Assembly (NCBI RefSeq): GCF_020819595.1
Contig: NZ_JAJHNP010000029.1
Location: forward strand, 1 to 64,000
DNA length: 64,000 nucleotides
Direction of reading: 5' to 3'
Source: Streptomyces barringtoniae
Lineage (GTDB): Bacteria > Actinomycetota > Actinomycetes > Streptomycetales > Streptomycetaceae
Part shown: positions 42,619 through 53,200 of the stretch, piece after piece
How the letters are laid out: each line of letters begins with the position of its first letter
Position numbering within the stretch: position 1 is the stretch's first letter
Notes under the pieces: generated by a model
What the model was told of the DNA's origin: nothing
Seen by the model: only the letters and a program-made list of their open reading frames with translations
Database searches by the model: none
Program-made: the position numbers and the translations under genes

Positions 42619-44100
42619 TCAGTTCTCCTGGGGGTCCACGTGCGCGTCCGAGAGCGGCGTGGCCAGGGGGTGGAAGACACGGCGAAGTTCGGTGAGGGAG
42701 TTCTCGCCGGTGATCCAGGCCAGCGGGGCGTAGTGGACGTCGATGCCGAGCGGGAGCTGGAGGAGGGGGTCGCCGGCGGAGTTGGCCGGCCACTCGACGG
42801 CGCCGGTGACCGTGCGGGTCGGGATCAGCCAGAAGTCGCCGGAGCGGTAGGAGCCGCCGGCGTTGAAGTAGACCTGGAGGCCGTCCTCCAGCTCCAGCCA
42901 GGTGCCTTCCTCGACGGGCAGGGCGCCGCCGTCGGTGCGCGGGCGGTGGCCGGGGGTGCCGGTGGAGGCGTGGTCCCAGCGGCGGAGGAAGGGGTGGCGC
43001 TCGGGCAGCGCGCCGATGCCGGGCAGGGGCTCGGCGGAGAGGCGGACCCGGCGGCCGGGGAGGTCGATCTCCTCGACGCTCAGCAGGGGCGCCGGTTCGC
43101 CGCGGCTGATGTAGGCGGAGTCGCAGACCTCGACGCGGTCCCCGACGTCCAGGGTGAGCTTGTCGTCGTCGCCGAGGGTGGACAACGCGACCCAGGTGCC
43201 GTCCAGTTCGGCGATCGGGAAGGCGACACTGCCGTTCTCCCTCGACCACTTGAAGGTCGCGCCCCGCTCGGCAGTTCCGCCCTGGTGGATCTCGATGCGG
43301 TAGAGCTGGTTCTCCGGGCCGCGGTAGCGGGCGTCGGGCCGGACCAGGCAGGGCTCGTCCGCCGCTCCCTCCGGCCGCTCGGCGCGGGCGGCCAGGCGGG
43401 CGGTGGAGCGCTGGGCGGCGACCCACTCGTCGAAGGCGGCGCGGACCGTGGCCGCACCGCCGTCGCCGACGTCCAGGTCCTGGGCGGGGAGGGTGAGTAC
43501 CTGCCAGACGGTCTTGACGCGGGCGGCCGTGTCCGGCATGGCGGCGCCCAGCGCGACCTCGCGGATCTCGGGGTCCTCGACGGCGGTGACGCTGCGGTCC
43601 CAGACCTTGAGGTAGGCCAGGAAGGGGAAGGCGGAGGGGAGTTGGTCGCTCTGCAGCTCGGGGTCGCGGTAGGCGTCGGGCTGGTTCCAGTAGGTCCAGG
43701 TGGCGGGGGTGGGGGACGGGATGACGCCGTCGCGGTCCGCGCCCGCCGAGCCGCCGTCCAGTGGCTGCAGGCCGCCGGCGGGGACGGTCATGGGCGGCTG
43801 GGGGCACGTGGCGTCGAGCTGGATGCCGTCGACGTAGTAGCGGCCGCCGCCGATGGTGAGGTCGTCCTGGTCGTGGCTGCCCCTGACGTAGGTGATCCGG
43901 AAGCCGGGGCCGTCGCCGGATGTGCCGGCGGGTCCGCCGTCGGGGCCGATCAGGTCACGGGCCAGGGTGCGGGAGCGGAAGAGCTCGATCGCCGCCTGCT
44001 CATTGGCGTCGGCGTCCAGCTGGACGCGGCCCTGCTGGGCGAGCACCGCGGAGTAGTGCTTTGCGGGCTGGTGGGTCAGGCGCGAGAAGTCGCCGTACAT
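42619..44100 (-). CDS. DUF6519 phage-tail/CIS-associated protein
   Basis: 493 residues starting MYGDFSRLTHQPAKHYSAVLAQQGRVQLDADANEQ, the hallmark of the DUF6519 family found in CIS and phage-tail-like clusters. Later GATFKWSRENGSVAFPI and a C-terminal LPLGIDVHYAPLAWI are also typical. Function is unknown; the position after the gpI-like protein suggests a baseplate-peripheral or fibre-associated part. TTGAGGGGG precedes the ATG. A 65-bp gap to the gpI-like gene is the largest inside the operon. Confidence 0.85.
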   Translation of the reverse strand: MYGDFSRLTHQPAKHYSAVLAQQGRVQLDADANEQAAIELFRSRTLARDLIGPDGGPAGTSGDGPGFRITYVRGSHDQDDLTIGGGRYYVDGIQLDATCPQPPMTVPAGGLQPLDGGSAGADRDGVIPSPTPATWTYWNQPDAYRDPELQSDQLPSAFPFLAYLKVWDRSVTAVEDPEIREVALGAAMPDTAARVKTVWQVLTLPAQDLDVGDGGAATVRAAFDEWVAAQRSTARLAARAERPEGAADEPCLVRPDARYRGPENQLYRIEIHQGGTAERGATFKWSRENGSVAFPIAELDGTWVALSTLGDDDKLTLDVGDRVEVCDSAYISRGEPAPLLSVEEIDLPGRRVRLSAEPLPGIGALPERHPFLRRWDHASTGTPGHRPRTDGGALPVEEGTWLELEDGLQVYFNAGGSYRSGDFWLIPTRTVTGAVEWPANSAGDPLLQLPLGIDVHYAPLAWITGENSLTELRRVFHPLATPLSDAHVDPQEN

Positions 44101-44165
44101 GGTCCCCCTCAACTTTCTTGTGCTGGTGCGCCGGTGGGAAGTCTGCGTCTGGAGTTTGGCGGGTG

Positions 44166-46364
44166 TCAGGTCACGAAGAAGACGCCCGCGTCGGTGCCGG
44201 CCGGGGCGAACTCCGCCAGGCGGGCACGGAGGTTGTCCGTGCGCTGCGGCTGGAAGAGGTCGTGGAAGGCGCCCTGCTCGGAGCGGTCGGCGGCGCCTCG
44301 GGCGATCTCCGGGGCAGAGCCGTGGGCGAGCTGGCCGTAGGCCGGGGTGCCGTAGCGCAGGCTGGTGAAGCGCGGGCGGACCCGGTCGGTCTCGGCGGCG
44401 GACAGTGCGGGGGCGTCCGCGGGGGCCGTCCGGCCGCTCTCGACGAGTTCCCGGACGGCCTCGCGGACCAGGTCCGGCTGGCAGCGGTAGCGGCGCGGGG
44501 TGCGCGAGCCGGGCGGCACGTAGCTGAAGCGGAGGCAGCCGGCCGAGCGGCGGGCGACGTTCATCCGGCCGGTGAAGACGCAGTCCTCGGCGGTCTCGAC
44601 GGCGTGCGTGTGCACCTCGCCGATCACGGTGGTGCGGTAGGCGTGCAGGACGGCGTGGGCGTGCCGGCAGTCGGGGGCGGAGAGCGCCTCGAGGCCGGAG
44701 GCGGTGGCGTCCAGGATGCTGTCGGCGATGTGGATCGGCAGCGGGTCGTCGTCGACCTCGTCGCCGACGACCTGGATGGTGCCGAGGATCGACCGCTCGA
44801 TCTGGACGCAGGCCGTGGTGCGGTCGAGGACCAGGCTGGGTTCCTCGGGCGAGTGCGGTGCGCAGTGGTCGGTGAGCGACCAGCCCGGGACCAGGGTGCA
44901 GTGCCGGATGACCAGCTCGCCCAGCGGGCCGGTGACGTTGACGCCGCGGCCGGTGACGAGAAGGCCGTCCAGGACCATGCGGCCGCCCCGCCTGTCGCCG
45001 GAAGTGCCGCCGGTGCCACGGACGTTGAGGGCGTCGGGGCGGTTGCCGTACCAGTCGAGCAGACGGATCACCGGGCGGGTGCCCTCGGCGGCGCGCAGTT
45101 CGAGACGGTCCTCGGGGTCGAGGGCGAAGTCCAACTGCTCCTGGTAGGCGCCGCTGTGGGTGATCTGGATGATCGCCTCGCACCCGGCCGTGCCCGCGGA
45201 CTTGTCGGCGCGCCACTGCTCGTAGGCGTCGGTGATCCGCTCGAAACGGCGGCCCGGACCGACCCGGTAGACGGCGGCCTCGGGCGGGGTGAACCGGTCG
45301 CGCGGGTACTGGCCGCCGCCCATGTCGTCGGAGAACGCGTAGTGATAGCTGACCCAGACGCCGCGCGTGGGCGCCGACCGGGCGCCGAAGGCGATCCGCC
45401 CGAGCTCGGGGTCGACGGCGACCTGGCCGTACTTGGGCCGGTAGTGCCAGCCGGAGAGGTCGGCCACCACGATGTCGGAGAGCGGGACGGGGCTGAAGTC
45501 GTCGTCGCGCCAGATGGCGAAGCTCCTGCCCGGACCGTAGAAGTCGCTGAGCCGATCGGCGAGTTGGCGGCGCGTGATGTAGCCCGGGACGTTGTCGATG
45601 GTGGCGATGTGCGTCGCCGAGGGCTCCGGCTCGGGGAGGGTGACGAGGGGGGTGTCGTTGCCGAGGATGGAGAAGGTGTACTGGTTGCGGGCCCGGTCGA
45701 GGCAGTAGGCCGGGCCGCGGGAGATCGCGTACGGCTTGAGCCGCCAGACGAAGAGCCCCACTCCGGCCGGGGTGACCCCGCCCTGGCGGCGGGTCGAGGC
45801 GGCGCGGCGTACGTCGGCGGTGCGGGCCGAGGTGTCGAAGGGGCTGCCGAGCAGGTCGAGGGCGGCGCCGTCGCGGAGGTCGGCGAGGCGGCCACGGCGC
45901 AGGCGGCGGCGGTCGGCGGACGTCTCGTCGGCGCGGAAGAGGCGCACCGGCTGGCTGGTGGCCAGGAGCCGGGAGAACTCCACCGCGCGGGCCGGCCAGT
46001 CGGCGGTGGCCGCGCAGATCTCCTCCAGCACGGCCGACGTGCCCTTGCGTCGGCGGTTCGCGACCGTGTCGGCCACGTCGCGGCGCGGGGCGAGGCGGGC
46101 GGCCAGACCGGGGTCGGTGCTCAGCGTGTCCTGGTAGCCGGGGAGCACCTGGTACCCGACGAGGTCGCCCAGGTAGGGCAGGACCCAGTCGGCGGCGGTC
46201 TCCACGAACCAGTCGTCGTACTGCCGCTCGACGGTGCTGCGGATCAGGTCGATCTGCTCGGAGATGACCGCGAGCAGCGCCCGCAGCGGCTCGCCGGACT
46301 CGGCGTCGCGGATGCGGTACCAGTCCGGGAGCAGGTCGAGCAGGCCGTCGGGGTCCCGGCTCAT
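44166..46364 (-). CDS. Phage tail protein I (gpI)-like baseplate protein with C-terminal beta-helix-like region
   Basis: 732 residues, ATG overlapping the preceding stop (ATGA). N-terminal LLPDWYRIRDAESGEPLRAL and YDDWFVETAADWVLPYLGDLVGY match the P2 gpI/Afp12-like wedge domain (about 1-110). The middle has VANRRRKGTSAVLEEICAATADWPARAVEF, also typical. Residues about 430-680 are short strand-turn repeats (GGRMVLDGLLVTGRGVNVTG, ELVIRHCTLVPG, CVQIERSILGTIQVVG), as in a right-handed parallel beta-helix. That would join a wedge protein to a receptor-binding or enzyme-like helix in one chain; standard gpI is about 180-250 residues. Confidence 0.82.
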   Translation of the reverse strand: MSRDPDGLLDLLPDWYRIRDAESGEPLRALLAVISEQIDLIRSTVERQYDDWFVETAADWVLPYLGDLVGYQVLPGYQDTLSTDPGLAARLAPRRDVADTVANRRRKGTSAVLEEICAATADWPARAVEFSRLLATSQPVRLFRADETSADRRRLRRGRLADLRDGAALDLLGSPFDTSARTADVRRAASTRRQGGVTPAGVGLFVWRLKPYAISRGPAYCLDRARNQYTFSILGNDTPLVTLPEPEPSATHIATIDNVPGYITRRQLADRLSDFYGPGRSFAIWRDDDFSPVPLSDIVVADLSGWHYRPKYGQVAVDPELGRIAFGARSAPTRGVWVSYHYAFSDDMGGGQYPRDRFTPPEAAVYRVGPGRRFERITDAYEQWRADKSAGTAGCEAIIQITHSGAYQEQLDFALDPEDRLELRAAEGTRPVIRLLDWYGNRPDALNVRGTGGTSGDRRGGRMVLDGLLVTGRGVNVTGPLGELVIRHCTLVPGWSLTDHCAPHSPEEPSLVLDRTTACVQIERSILGTIQVVGDEVDDDPLPIHIADSILDATASGLEALSAPDCRHAHAVLHAYRTTVIGEVHTHAVETAEDCVFTGRMNVARRSAGCLRFSYVPPGSRTPRRYRCQPDLVREAVRELVESGRTAPADAPALSAAETDRVRPRFTSLRYGTPAYGQLAHGSAPEIARGAADRSEQGAFHDLFQPQRTDNLRARLAEFAPAGTDAGVFFVT

Positions 46365-49300
46365 GCGGAGGCCTCCTTGAGGATCAGGGTGTCCGGCAGG
46401 TCCGGGGAGACCACGGCGAGCTGCGCCGGGCGGATCCCGCGGAAGACGACCACGCTGCGGCCCGCCCCCAGGGGCTGGGTTCCGGTGAGGTCGGGGTTGA
46501 GGCGGAGCAGTTCGACGAGGGAGATGCCGTACAGGGCCGCGATGTCGGTCAGCGTCTCCTCCGCCGGGCCGGTCACCCGGTGGCGTTCGACGTGGTGGCG
46601 GGCCGGCTGCGCCGCGACCACGTCCTGGGGTACGGCGAGTCGGTCGCCGAGTCGCTCCAGTCCCTGCGGGGAGAGGTCGCTCGGGACGCCGGTGAAGGCG
46701 GTGACCTCGACGTGGTCGACGCCGGGGACGGAGTGGGCGGTGGCCAGCACCTCCGAGAGGTGGGCGGGCTGGGCCAGTTCGCGCGCGTCGAAGCCGAAGC
46801 GGGCGAGGAGGGCGGAACGCAGGAGGGGCTCGACCTGCTCCCAGTCGTGGTCCCGGCCGACCGTCACCTGCGCGGCGAGGAGCAGCAGGACCTTCTCGCG
46901 GACCGCCACCTCCACCGGCAGCCGGAGGTCCCCGTACTCGGCGAGCGAGGCGCGCAGAGAGGTCAGCAGACCGGAGTCGGGGGCGATCGGGATGTCGTCC
47001 ACGCCGGCGACCGTGACGTGCACCAACTGGCGTCGGCCGTCGTAGAGCTGGGCCGCCTTGGCGCGGCCGATGCCGGCCCGGGCCCGGGTGAAGTCCTCGT
47101 AGTCGGGGACGGAGACCAGGCGGTCCAGGGCCGAGACGGCCAGCGGGACCTGGCGGCGCCGCGGGGTGAAGCCGGGGGTGAGGGCGCGCGTGTCGGTGGC
47201 GCCCGCCGCGCCCTCGGGGTCGGCTCCGCCGGTGGCCGGCAGCGGGTTGATCACGCCGGTCACGCCGAGCGGGCGCGTGGCCAGCTGGGTGATCCTGCCA
47301 GCGGCGACGTTGGCGGACCTGCCGATGCCGGTCCGGTAGGTGGCCCGGACGTTCTCGTGGCCGCTCGGCAGGCGGCGGCCGTGGATGCCGTCGCCGAAGG
47401 TGACCCGGATCCGGCCGTCCTCGGTGGTGCTCGTGGTGTAGACGCGGTCGTGCGGGCCGGTCGCCGCCAGGGTGTCCACCTCGTGCCAGAGAACCCCGTC
47501 GACGCGGATGCGGAGGGTGCTCGCCGCGCCCTGCGGGGTGTCGGACGCCAGCCAGGTGAGCGGGGCCTGCCACAGGACGAAGCTCTGACCGGCCCGGCTC
47601 GCGTCGCCGCTGCCGATCGGCTCGTCGCGGGTGGCGCCCTGGGTGGCGCGGACCACGTTGCCGTAGATCGTCACCGTGGAGCGCTTGTAGCGGTAGGCGA
47701 GCGGGGCGGTGAGCATGAGGGTGGTGCGGACGGTGTCGCCGGGCAGGGCCGGGTCCACGGCCTGGACCGCCTGGGAGACCATGGCCGGCTCGCTGCCGTG
47801 CACGCCGGGGGTGCCGGGGATGTCGGTCCGTTCGCCGGAGACGACGATCCAGCGGCCGGGGGCCAGGCCGTGGTGGAGCTGGGCGAGGTCGATCAGGTCG
47901 CCGCCGACGTCGTCGGTGAGCGGCTCGTCGGCCAGCCGGAAGCTCTCGCCGCGGGCGTAGACGCTGGTGTCGCGGATGTGCGAGAGCAGGGTGTCCTTAT
48001 CGTCCAGCCACGGGTCCTCGAGGGTCAGCTCGGTGACCTTGCCGGTGATGCCGAAGTCCGCGCGGGAGAGCACACGGACACCGCTCACCCGGGTGATGAC
48101 CCTGGAGAGCTTGGGGTCACCGGGGACGCCGCCGGTGACGCCCTTGCGGGGGCGGTCGACGGCGATCCAGCTGCCGGGGGCGATGCCCTCGTAGACCGCG
48201 TCGAGCGCGAGCACGTTGCGTGCGGTCAGGCCGAGTTGGGCGGCGAGGGTGACCTCGACGGAGGCCGGGCCGTCGTCGGCGGATCGCTTCACCGTGATCT
48301 GGTACGCGCCCTGGGTGCCCGTCGGCTGGTCGCCGGGAGCGAGGCGGAAGTCGAGCGGCTGGGGCAGCGGCGGGTTGGGGCCGTTGCCGTCACCCTCGTC
48401 GGTGGTGCCGGTCGCGGTGATGGTGACGTGGATGCGGCCGTCGTCGGCGGGGCGGGAGACGAAGAGGTCGCGCTCCGGGAGGTGGGCCCGCAGGCGTGCG
48501 GTGACACCCGGCTCCTGGCCGGCCTCTAGGGCCCGGCGCGGCGCCGACTCACTGCCGGTGGTGGAGAGTTCGATCCGGCCGGGGCCGAAGTCGTGGGTGC
48601 CGTCGTCGCCGGGGAGGGTGAAGTTGATGCTCACCGAGCCACCGGCCTCGACGTAGCTGAACTCCGCACGGCGGGGCGTGGCGCCGTCCGTGTCGTAGTC
48701 GACGCGCATGCCGGTGAGCTTGGACCCGGTGAGCGGCCAGTCGGTGTAGCGGACGACGCGGCCGGTCCCGTCGTAGACCGGTTTGAGCGGGGCGGTGGCG
48801 CCGAACGGCGTCCCGGTGACCCGCATGGCCTGGGCATCGAGCAGTGCGAGGGGTGCACCGAGGTCGACGTTGGCCCAGGCGGAGTAGAGGCCGTCACCCA
48901 GTCGCGGGTCGAGCGCGGTGAGCAGCCCGGCGCCGAGGTCGGAGCCGGGGGCGTAGCTGCGCTCCGGATCGCGGGAGAGGGCGCGGGCGTCCGAGGGGAG
49001 GCCGGCCGGCGGGGTGCGCAGGGCGGAGAGCAGCGGGCCGAGCCCGGAGAGGGCCGGGTCGATCGCATCGGCGGGGCAGTCCCCCGGCTCGCTGCCGGGA
49101 GCCCCGGAGGCCGACGCCGCGCCTGGCAGGGCCGCCGCCGCGGTGGTGTGTGTGCCCGTACCGGCGGCGGGCTGCGGCGGTTGGAGGCCGAGGGCCTGCG
49201 CGCGCAGCCGGGTCAGTTCGGTGTCCAGGGCCTCGAACCAGTCGGAGACGTCCCGGTAGTCCTGTCCGTAGGCCTTGGCCTCGCGCAGCCGGGCGAGGGT

Positions 49301-50254
49301 CCGGGTCAGCCGGTCGGCGAGCTTCGGCGGGGTGTCGAGGGTGTCCAGCTCGCCGCGGAGCGGGGCCAGCACCTGGTCGTCGAAGTCGCGGACGATACGG
49401 CTGTGTTCGGGCCACGGGTTGGGGTTGTGCTCTCCCTCTTCGGTGATCCAGCGGGTGAGCTCGGCCTTGATGCCCTGGAGGGACGGCAGCGAGGCCTCTG
49501 GCAGGCCGATGGCCGTGGTGCCGCTCTCCCGGTCGACGCTGACGCCGGGGACCGTGAGCAGTACCCGCTGGCTGCGGTCGGCGGCGCGGTCGGCGCTGAA
49601 GATGAAGAGCAGCTGGTCGCCCTGTCTGATGTTGTTGGTCGTCCCGGCGGCGAACAGCCTGCTGCGCTTGGCGAGTTGGGCCGCCGACAGCTGGTAGGGG
49701 CGGCGCTGGAGCACCTTGAGTTCGTTCCAGGACCAGCGGGCGGTGAGGTCCTCGACGGTCTCGAAGGACTGCGGTTCCTCGCCCTGGCCCGGGACGCTCT
49801 GCGAGCGCGTGCCGCGCGGGACGACGACCGTGGGCTCCTGGCCGCTGCGCGGATCGCGGTCCACGGTGTACGCCAGATAGGTCTCGGCGGCGACGCCCGG
49901 ACGGGGCTTGTGGCCGACCAGGCCGCCGAGCAGGGCGAGCGAGCCCTCCTCGGTGGCGGTGCGCAGATAGCCCTCGTTGGCGATCCGCTCCGAGTAGAAG
50001 GTGAGCACGTCGCCGACCACCGCGGCGGCGTCGACCAGCGCGACCGCCGGGTCGTCCGGGGTGCGCACGGTGAGGCCCCGCAGGGCGGGGTAGGCCGGGC
50101 CGGAGAGCCGGTCGAGCATCGCCGAGAGGAAGCGCCCGTACTCCCCCACCCGGTAGCGGACCGCGTCCAGGCCGGGCGGGTTGAACACCTCGACCGGCGT
50201 CGCCGGGTCGGCTCCGCCGCGATCGCAACCGCATTTGCACGGGTTGCCGGTCAT
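46361..50254 (-). CDS. Baseplate J/gp47-like wedge protein with C-terminal LysM
   Basis: 1297 residues; ATG overlaps the previous stop. The N-terminal NPCKCGCDRGG Cys cluster precedes VEVFNPPGLDAVRYRVGEYGRFLSAML and ALVDAAAVVGDVLTFYSERIANEGYL, typical of large CIS/phage baseplate assembly proteins. Near the C-terminus the gpJ-like region appears (ALDRLVSVPDYEDFTRARAGIGRAKA, EVAVREKVLLLLAAQVTVGRD, RSALLARFGFDARELAQPAHLSEVLATAHSVPGVDHVEV). A LysM-like domain closes the protein (ETLTDIAALYGISLVELLRLNPDL). Structural, one of two J-type wedge components. Confidence 0.85.
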   Translation of the reverse strand: MTGNPCKCGCDRGGADPATPVEVFNPPGLDAVRYRVGEYGRFLSAMLDRLSGPAYPALRGLTVRTPDDPAVALVDAAAVVGDVLTFYSERIANEGYLRTATEEGSLALLGGLVGHKPRPGVAAETYLAYTVDRDPRSGQEPTVVVPRGTRSQSVPGQGEEPQSFETVEDLTARWSWNELKVLQRRPYQLSAAQLAKRSRLFAAGTTNNIRQGDQLLFIFSADRAADRSQRVLLTVPGVSVDRESGTTAIGLPEASLPSLQGIKAELTRWITEEGEHNPNPWPEHSRIVRDFDDQVLAPLRGELDTLDTPPKLADRLTRTLARLREAKAYGQDYRDVSDWFEALDTELTRLRAQALGLQPPQPAAGTGTHTTAAAALPGAASASGAPGSEPGDCPADAIDPALSGLGPLLSALRTPPAGLPSDARALSRDPERSYAPGSDLGAGLLTALDPRLGDGLYSAWANVDLGAPLALLDAQAMRVTGTPFGATAPLKPVYDGTGRVVRYTDWPLTGSKLTGMRVDYDTDGATPRRAEFSYVEAGGSVSINFTLPGDDGTHDFGPGRIELSTTGSESAPRRALEAGQEPGVTARLRAHLPERDLFVSRPADDGRIHVTITATGTTDEGDGNGPNPPLPQPLDFRLAPGDQPTGTQGAYQITVKRSADDGPASVEVTLAAQLGLTARNVLALDAVYEGIAPGSWIAVDRPRKGVTGGVPGDPKLSRVITRVSGVRVLSRADFGITGKVTELTLEDPWLDDKDTLLSHIRDTSVYARGESFRLADEPLTDDVGGDLIDLAQLHHGLAPGRWIVVSGERTDIPGTPGVHGSEPAMVSQAVQAVDPALPGDTVRTTLMLTAPLAYRYKRSTVTIYGNVVRATQGATRDEPIGSGDASRAGQSFVLWQAPLTWLASDTPQGAASTLRIRVDGVLWHEVDTLAATGPHDRVYTTSTTEDGRIRVTFGDGIHGRRLPSGHENVRATYRTGIGRSANVAAGRITQLATRPLGVTGVINPLPATGGADPEGAAGATDTRALTPGFTPRRRQVPLAVSALDRLVSVPDYEDFTRARAGIGRAKAAQLYDGRRQLVHVTVAGVDDIPIAPDSGLLTSLRASLAEYGDLRLPVEVAVREKVLLLLAAQVTVGRDHDWEQVEPLLRSALLARFGFDARELAQPAHLSEVLATAHSVPGVDHVEVTAFTGVPSDLSPQGLERLGDRLAVPQDVVAAQPARHHVERHRVTGPAEETLTDIAALYGISLVELLRLNPDLTGTQPLGAGRSVVVFRGIRPAQLAVVSPDLPDTLILKEASA

Positions 50255-53200
50255 CGGCCACCTCCGATCTCGATGGTGAGCCGGCCGTTCTCGGGCCGGG
50301 CGGAGTCGTTGTCGCAAGCGGCGACCTCGAGCGCGCCGACCGGCAGGAACCCGGCCGCCAACTCGCCCTGGTCGGTCCGGAAGAGGCGCCGCAGCCGCGT
50401 CACCTTGGCGCTGAGCACCCCGGGTACGGCCGCCACGGCGGCGACCAGGCGGCTGACCCGCACCGGCTCGCCGAAGGTCAGCGCGTCCGGGTGGAAGAAG
50501 CCGAGCCTGCCGTCGGGCAGCCGGCGGTTGCCCAGCACCCGGCGCACCTCGGCCAGCACGTGGCCGAGCTGGTGGGCCGGGTCCGCGCAGACCGACAGCG
50601 CGAGGTCGACCGAGGCCTGGAGCGCGGGGCGCACCACCAGTTCGTGGCCGATGCGGCGGTACGGCAGCAGGTTGTGCTCGACGGCCTGCAGCAGTGCCTC
50701 GCCGGGCTCGGGGAAGTCGACGGCTCCGGCGGGCCCTCCCGCCACCGTGGCTCCTGGGCGCTGCACCGCCTCGACGGCCACGTGCATCTCCTGGCCGCTG
50801 CCGGTCCAGCGCAGTTCGGCGGCGGCCCGGCGCACGCCCGGGACCTGTGCGGCCAGGGCCGCGTAGTCGCCGGGGGTGATGGCGCGCCTGAGCTCGCGGT
50901 GCGGGGCGAGCGGGGCGAGCCGGCGGACCTCGTCGACCGCCTCGGGCTCGGTGCCGCCGACGGCGGGGAGCGGGTTGCGGACCGCCGTGACCGCCTCGAA
51001 GGCGGCTCGGCGGGAACGCGCGCCGCGGCCGTTGTCGTCGCTGCCGCGGCAGACGACGAGGTGGTTGATCGCCTCGGCGCCGACGTTGCCCGATGCGCCG
51101 TTGCCGACGCGGTAGGCGACCTCCAGCGTGGCGCCGGGCGGGGGCGGCGCGCCGTGCTTGCCGTCGCCGAAGCGCAGGGCAAGGCGTCCGTCGTCCTCGA
51201 CCTCGCCGACCACGTGGTGGCCGCGCGGGCCGTCGGCGAGCAGGTCGCGGCGGGGAGTCCACACTCCGTCGCCGGCCTGGGCGCGGACGGCCGGCAGTGC
51301 GGTGCGCGGGTCCTGGCGCAGGGCGTCGGCGGCCGGTCCGGCGAGGACCGGGTCGCCCGGTTCCAGCTCGGCGGCGTAGCGCTCGCCCCAGCTCTGGGCG
51401 ATCTCCCAGGCCACGTAGCGGTTGAGCACCGTGCCCGCGTGGGCGCGGGCGGTGAGCACCTCCAGGCGGCGGAGCTTGCCGGCGAGGAGGCGGGTCCGGC
51501 GGTCGTAGAGCTCGCGCAGGGCCCGGCCGGGGTGTTCGTCGATGCGCAGGCGCTGGATCGTACGGGCGCCGAAGACCACGGTCAGCTCGTCGACCTCGCC
51601 CTCGGTGGGCGGCTCGCCCTCCTCGGCGCGGCGCCACAGCTGTTCGATCCGCTCGCGCAGCCGGGTGGGTATGGCTGCCAGACGGGCGGCCTGGCCCGCG
51701 GCGACACGAGCGGGGTCGGGGTAGGGGGTGGCCTGGGTGACGGGGGTGTGGCGCAGGAGCGGGCGGAAGCGGGGGGCGATCGCCGGGTAGGTGGACTGGG
51801 CGAGGAGCGTCTCCAGGGCCGTGGCCTGGGCTTCGGCGGTGGAGGGCTGGACGCGTTCCTCGACGGTGGTGCCGGGGGCGAGGACGACGGATATGCCTGC
51901 GCGGGCGACGGCGGCCGCGCCCAGGAGCGGTTCCAGCTCGCGCACCTGGTCCGGCGTCATCGGACGCCCGCGGCGGGTCTGGTCGAGCAGGGCGTGGACC
52001 GCCTCGCCGGCGGGGCTGCCCTGGGTGCGCTCGTCGGAGCAGCCGAAGGCGGCGGGGCCGCACGGCCTGAGTTCGGCGGGCGCGGGCGGGACGGCGAAGC
52101 GCTCGGGGGCGCCGTTGCAGAAGGTCAGCGAACGGCCGTGGTCGACCAGGACGGCGTTGCCGCGGGCGACGCTGACGTCCGTGATGAGTGCGCAGTCGAG
52201 TCCGCCGCGTGCGGACAGGCACAACGGGAAGGTCAGGGCGTCGCCCTGGCTCCACGTCACCTCCAGGACGGGCTGCTCGTAGAGCTCGTCCTCACCGGGC
52301 GTGACCGAGGCGAGGCGGACGACCTGGCGGTGCGTCGGGTCGGCGCCGGCGGGCGTTCCGGTGCGCGGGCCGAGGACCTCCTCCAGGACGAGCAGATCGC
52401 CGGGCCTGAGCTTGAGCCCACGCTTCGGGGTGTCCATGAGCGTCGCCGAGGTGGCGCCCCTGGGCAGGACGCACTCCTCCTCACCCCAGGTCCAGAAGCG
52501 GATCTCGTTGTGCTCGGGGCGGAGAGCGAGATCGGCACCTGGGTTCAGCGGTTCGAAGACCTCCAGGCCGACGGGCAGGTCGGCGAGGGCGTCCAGGTCC
52601 TCGTCGGCGACGACCGTGCCGAAGTCGGGGCGCTCCTGCGGGCCGAGACGCGACACGTCGATGGCCGCGAAGCGGAACTCGCCTTTGGGAAGCGTCAGTT
52701 GGCGGTCCGTCTGAAGCGCCACGACCGTGCGGGCGTTGCAGCCGTCGTGCATCGCGTAGTCGATCAGGCGGACGTGACGGCGGACCGAGACCCGGCGGCG
52801 GGCCGTGGCGAGATACGCCTCGGTGGCCACCGCGTCCTGATGGTAGGAGAGTTGGTCGCCCGTGTAGGCCAGCAGTTCGACCAGGGCCGTGCCGACGTCC
52901 GGGGCGTGGCGCTCGACCCAGCCGGGTGCGGTCAGGCTCATCCGGTCCAGGATCAGGCGGCGCAGGCTGTCGTAGTCGCGCGCGGTGTAGTCGATGACCG
53001 GGTGGCGGGCGTAGCGCGGGGCGCAGTCCTCCTCGTCCTCCCCGCAGTCGTACGGGCTGGGCCCGCCCTGGGTGAAGGCGAACTCGGCGGCGGCGTACCG
53101 GACGTCGAAGCCCCGGCGCGGCTGCGTCCCCGGCCGGCCGAAGGCGTCGGTCTCGACGACGCGGAGGCGGTAGGGCGACGTGTCCCCCGCCTTGTCCAGG

